From CAVQMB01 sp963713445 (GTDB lineage Bacteria; Pseudomonadota; Gammaproteobacteria; Competibacterales; Competibacteraceae), in assembly GCA_963713445.1 (NCBI GenBank), contig CAVQMB010000023.1, forward strand, positions 12,136-76,135: 64,000 bases of DNA, given 5' to 3'. This document shows, in pieces, positions 61,687-64,000 of this stretch. Positions within the stretch are counted from its first letter, which is position 1. Each line of letters begins with the position of its first letter. Below the pieces are notes generated by a model that did not search any database, was not told the DNA's origin, and saw only the letters and a program-made list of their open reading frames with translations. The translations under genes were made by a program, and so were the position numbers.

Positions 61687-62541
61687 ATGAAACGATCATT
61701 TAAGTCATTGCTATTAAAAAACGGGACACCCAACACTGCGATGGACAGCTTAGCCATTGCCAACAAGGAACTTGCCTTTCAAAACGAGGAGAAGGAAAAG
61801 CGCGCAGCAGAGCTAGCCATTGCCAACAAGGAACTTTCCTTCCAAAACGAGGAGAAGGAAAAGCGTGCAGCAGAGCTAGCCATTGCCAACAAGGAACTTG
61901 CCTTCCAAAACGAGGAGAAGGAAAAGCGTGCAGCAGAGCTAATCATTGCCAACAAGGAACTGCAAGACGCCTTAATGAATACAGTACGGGTTGCGATGAT
62001 CTTGAGTGAATTGCGCGACCCATACACAGCCGGTCACGAACGACGTGTCGGTGAAATGTCAGCAGCCCTCGGTGCTGAACTTGGCTTCGATAAACACCAG
62101 CAAGAAGGCCTGCGTGTGGCCGGTTATTTGCATGACGTTGGCAAAATGATAATCCCCGCAGAAATTCTATCCAAACCCGGAAAGCTGAATGCGATTGAAT
62201 ACAGCCTGATTAAGCAGCATCCTCAAGCGGGTTATGACGTTCTCAAGGGTGTGGATTTCCCATGGCCCATCGCCGAAGTGGCCTTGCAACATCACGAGCG
62301 CATAGATGGAACTGGTTATCCGCAAGGGTTTAAAGGTGAAGGCATCATCGTTGAGGCGCGAATTCTTGCTGTAGCTGATACCGTTGAGGCGATGTCGTCA
62401 CGTCGACCATATCGTGAAGGGCTTGGCCTTGATAAGGCGCTGGCTGAAATTGAGCGTGGTCGCGGCAGGCTCTATGACGCAATGGTGGTGGATGCTTGTC
62501 TGAAGCTGTTCAAAGAAAAAGGTTACAAGCTACCAGAGTAA
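61687..62541 (+). CDS. HD-GYP phosphodiesterase with tandem-repeat coiled coil
   Basis: 284 residues. Residues 22-95 are a coiled coil built of three near-identical 21-residue units (L-A-I-A-N-K-E-L-A-F-Q-N-E-E-K-E-K-R-A-A-E) and a partial fourth. The HD-GYP domain follows: H-D at 149-150, H-P at 178-179, H-H-E at 202-204 and the D-G-T-G-Y-P motif at 207-212, all needed for c-di-GMP breakdown. No membrane helix or input domain is present, so the coil may pair with a sensor. Lower GC than the genes on both sides, suggesting transfer. The start ATG is supported by the family; no strong ribosome binding site. Confidence 0.9.
   Translation: MKRSFKSLLLKNGTPNTAMDSLAIANKELAFQNEEKEKRAAELAIANKELSFQNEEKEKRAAELAIANKELAFQNEEKEKRAAELIIANKELQDALMNTVRVAMILSELRDPYTAGHERRVGEMSAALGAELGFDKHQQEGLRVAGYLHDVGKMIIPAEILSKPGKLNAIEYSLIKQHPQAGYDVLKGVDFPWPIAEVALQHHERIDGTGYPQGFKGEGIIVEARILAVADTVEAMSSRRPYREGLGLDKALAEIERGRGRLYDAMVVDACLKLFKEKGYKLPE
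61750..61965 (+). repeat. 63-bp in-frame tandem repeat
   Basis: Three 63-base units (61750-61812, 61813-61875, 61876-61938) with few differences and a partial fourth to 61965. Each codes one coiled-coil unit. Such in-frame arrays can change copy number by slippage and so vary coil length. Confidence 0.9.
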
Positions 62542-62551
62542 TTGCAACAAG

Positions 62552-63102
62552 AGGTTCGCCAGCTCGATGTTCGACGCTGGCAGCGGAACGGGTTCCTAGC
62601 CCCCGGTACAGGCATTTGTCTGGCGATGGAGGCACGCCGGGGACGTAATCGCGTCAATCCGCGCCTGCAGTGAAATCGACCGGGTGTATCTGGAGTACCG
62701 GTATCGCCTGCCTGGCGGGGACTGGCGCGACGAATACTACCCCGTTCTGCTCGACTGGACTCGTTGCCACTTCGGCGGCAGGCGGGCGTGGTTCCTTTGT
62801 CCGGCTGCAGGCGGCGCGTCGCGATCCTTTACGGTGGCGTCATCTTCGCGTGCCGGCATTGCTATCGGCTGGCCTACCCCAGCCAACGCGAAGCTGACTA
62901 TGATCGCCTTGCGCGACGTGCCGACAAGACTCGCGTTCGGTTAGGCTGGGAACCGGATACCCTGAATGGCGACGGTCCCAAGCCGAAGGGCATGCACTGG
63001 CAAACATTCGAGCGTCTGGTGGAGCAGCACGAGGCGCTGGTCGATCGTGGGCGCAGCCCGGCGGTTGGGATCACGCCCGAAGCGATGTTCGGGCTGGACT
63101 GA
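62552..63102 (+). pseudogene. Zinc-ribbon protein of unknown function, broken
   Basis: Pieces in two or three frames: L-D-V-R-R-W-Q-R-N-G-F-L near 62560, Y-R-Y-R-L-P-G-G-D-W-R-D-E-Y-Y-P-V-L-L-D-W near 62700, F-L-C-P then (after a shift near 62810) G-C-R-R-R-V-A-I-L-Y-G-G, A-C-R-H-C-Y-R-L-A-Y-P-S-Q-R-E and P-K-G-M-H-W, stop at 63102. The C-P-x-x-G-C and C-R-H-C pairs form a zinc ribbon. This family is common next to mobile DNA; function unknown. The first 20 or so residues (M-G-G-x-G-S-type start) are absent, displaced by the HD-GYP gene. Confidence 0.6.
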
Positions 63103-63222
63103 ATCTGTTTCGCAAAATGCATAGTATCCGACCCAGAAAAGCCGCTAAGGGGACTGATTGGGGGACCTATTATCAACAAAATGCTGTAATTTATTGATTT
63201 AATACAAGCTATATAGATTAAA

Positions 63223-63313
63223 TGGCGGAGAGGGTGGGATTCGAACCCACGGACCCGCAAAGCGAGTCAACAGATTTCGAGTCTGCCCCGTTCGACCACT
63301 CCGGCACCTCTCC
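63223..63313 (-). tRNA. tRNA-Ser(CGA)
   Basis: 91-nt serine tRNA on the minus strand. Acceptor GGAGAGG pairs with CCTCTCC, discriminator G and an encoded CCA follow (63223-63225). The anticodon loop is CTCGAAA, anticodon CGA for codon UCG; the long variable arm (TTGACTCGCTTTGCGGGTC) and TTCGAAT T-loop are typical of tRNA-Ser. Its 3' end points to the mobile region at lower coordinates, the usual arrangement when an island is inserted at a tRNA. Confidence 0.95.
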
Positions 63314-63372
63314 GCGGGCAGGTTACTGCAAGCGCGTAATGCTACCCGAAATATCGACACGAACCAAGCGCT

Positions 63373-63861
63373 CTAACGCCGCTGGCGAAAAAAACTGCGC
63401 AGCAACCGGGCACATTCATCCGCCAGGAGGCCGCCGCACACCTCAGCCCGGTGGTTGAGGCCGGGCTGGCGTAATACGTCGAACACCGAGCCGCACGCAC
63501 CGTTGCGGGAATCGCCGGCGCCAAAAACCACCCGCGCAACTCGCGCCTGCAGCAGCGCGCCGGCACACATCGCGCAAGGCTCTAATGTAACGTAGAGTAC
63601 GCCTCCCGGCAGGCGGTAATTACCAATCCGCCTAGCCGCGTGACGCAAGGCCACGATTTCAGCGTGTGCGGTTGGATCACATGAACTGATCGGTTGGTTC
63701 CACCCCCCTCCCAGCACCTCTCCTGCGCGCACCAGCACAGCACCCACCGGTACTTCGCCAAGCTCGGCTGCACGCTGCGCCAGCGTGAGCGCACGCGCCA
63801 TCCACTTGCGGTCACTCGGCGGTGGCGGCAGAGCCGCTATGACTGTGCCATGACTAGTCAA
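63373..63861 (-). CDS. tadA: tRNA adenosine(34) deaminase TadA
   Basis: 162 residues. Zinc site H-A-E (66-68) and P-C-A-M-C (95-99) with the usual spacing, and N-Y-R-L-P-G-G-V-L-Y-V-T-L-E. Deaminates A34 to inosine in tRNA-Arg(ACG). A second possible start at Met21 would give the typical length; the first ATG is kept provisionally. Lies next to tRNA-Ser, on the same strand, with 60 bases between. Belongs to the stable chromosome rather than the island. Confidence 0.93.
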   Translation of the reverse strand: MTSHGTVIAALPPPPSDRKWMARALTLAQRAAELGEVPVGAVLVRAGEVLGGGWNQPISSCDPTAHAEIVALRHAARRIGNYRLPGGVLYVTLEPCAMCAGALLQARVARVVFGAGDSRNGACGSVFDVLRQPGLNHRAEVCGGLLADECARLLRSFFRQRR

Positions 63862-64000
63862 GCTTGAACGCCCTTACGGAAGTATTCGTGCAGCCAGAGA
63901 ATACTGAAAGTCCAGCCTTACGTCAGTCCTTGGCACAGGCCGTTTACCGCGACACGGATGCGTGGGCACGGTGGTCTCTTCGGCAGTTCAAACATAGAAA
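63862..64000. other. Right edge
   Basis: Upstream of tadA; no recognisable feature before the window ends. Confidence 0.3.

Noticed and set aside
56303..63313. Intact prophage or complete integrative element
   Set aside because: Only fragments of an integrase and an IS91 transposase are present; no structural, replication or conjugation genes.
1..64000. CRISPR array
   Set aside because: No series of short regularly spaced direct repeats was seen; the only tandem array is the 63-bp coding repeat at 61750.

Overview
This 64 kb window is GC-rich (about 60% or more by eye) and tightly packed, with most genes on the minus strand. It looks like a chromosomal piece of a proteobacterium, most likely a gammaproteobacterium: it has a tRNA-Ser(CGA) with an encoded CCA end that closely resembles the enterobacterial type, tadA, an Mla-type lipid transport operon, c-type cytochromes and several large solute ABC transporter operons. 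The species cannot be named from sequence alone.

Layout. 0.3-11.2 kb: an MFS permease, a triheme plus diheme cytochrome c pair, a PLP trans-sulfuration enzyme, a second MFS permease (Fsr type), a four-gene Mla-like operon (STAS-permease, ATPase, MCE protein, lipoprotein) and a DapA-like aldolase. 11.3-22.2 kb: a long minus-strand metabolic operon (ureohydrolase, NodB-fold deacetylase/imidase, SsuBC-type permease and ATPase, two near-duplicate binding proteins, two SDR dehydrogenases, a TetR regulator), preceded by a polar amino acid ABC operon. It looks built to import and break down a small nitrogen compound. 22.2-26.5 kb: a TTHB210-like exported protein, a frame-disrupted DUF6933 gene, a FAD oxidoreductase and an L,D-transpeptidase.

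26.5-36.9 kb is a damaged defence island built on a type I restriction-modification operon. In transcription order (right to left) it runs hsdR (5' end missing), a MNT/HepT toxin-antitoxin pair with its own terminator, a second divergent copy of the hsdR 3' end, hsdS (intact), an AlbA_2 (Schlafen-type) protein, a small coupled ORF, a second MNT/HepT pair, and hsdM. Most junctions from hsdS onward are 4-14 nt start/stop overlaps. hsdM is split by about 1.7 kb carrying an AbiEi antitoxin, a truncated AbiEii toxin and a symmetric four-half-site candidate operator over the abiEi start codon.

36.9-51.0 kb: two complete branched-chain-amino-acid-type (Liv) ABC operons. The first is followed by DsrE and DUF4242 genes and the second preceded by an amidohydrolase. 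Between them is a large frame-disrupted secreted propeller-like protein. 51.3-56.3 kb: a GAF-PAS-GGDEF diguanylate cyclase, broken enoyl-CoA hydratase and metY genes, a possible permuted-papain protein and a GYD protein. 56.3-63.3 kb is a mosaic mobile region: an integrase remnant, a 127-bp direct repeat on each side of a P-type ATPase / IS91 remnant / frame-disrupted glutamate decarboxylase segment, an HD-GYP gene with a 63-bp tandem repeat coding a coiled coil, and a broken zinc-ribbon gene. It ends at the 3' side of tRNA-Ser(CGA), a plausible island anchor. tadA closes the window.

A recurring feature is single-base frame changes inside otherwise well-conserved genes (mlaE, livF, the secreted protein, metY, hsdR, the AlbA gene, glutamate decarboxylase, others). 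Several compensate each other within one gene, which fits uncorrected indel errors in a draft assembly at least as well as true decay. True rearrangements (missing ends, fused fragments, duplicated gene ends) are separate from this and lie mainly in the two mobile regions.
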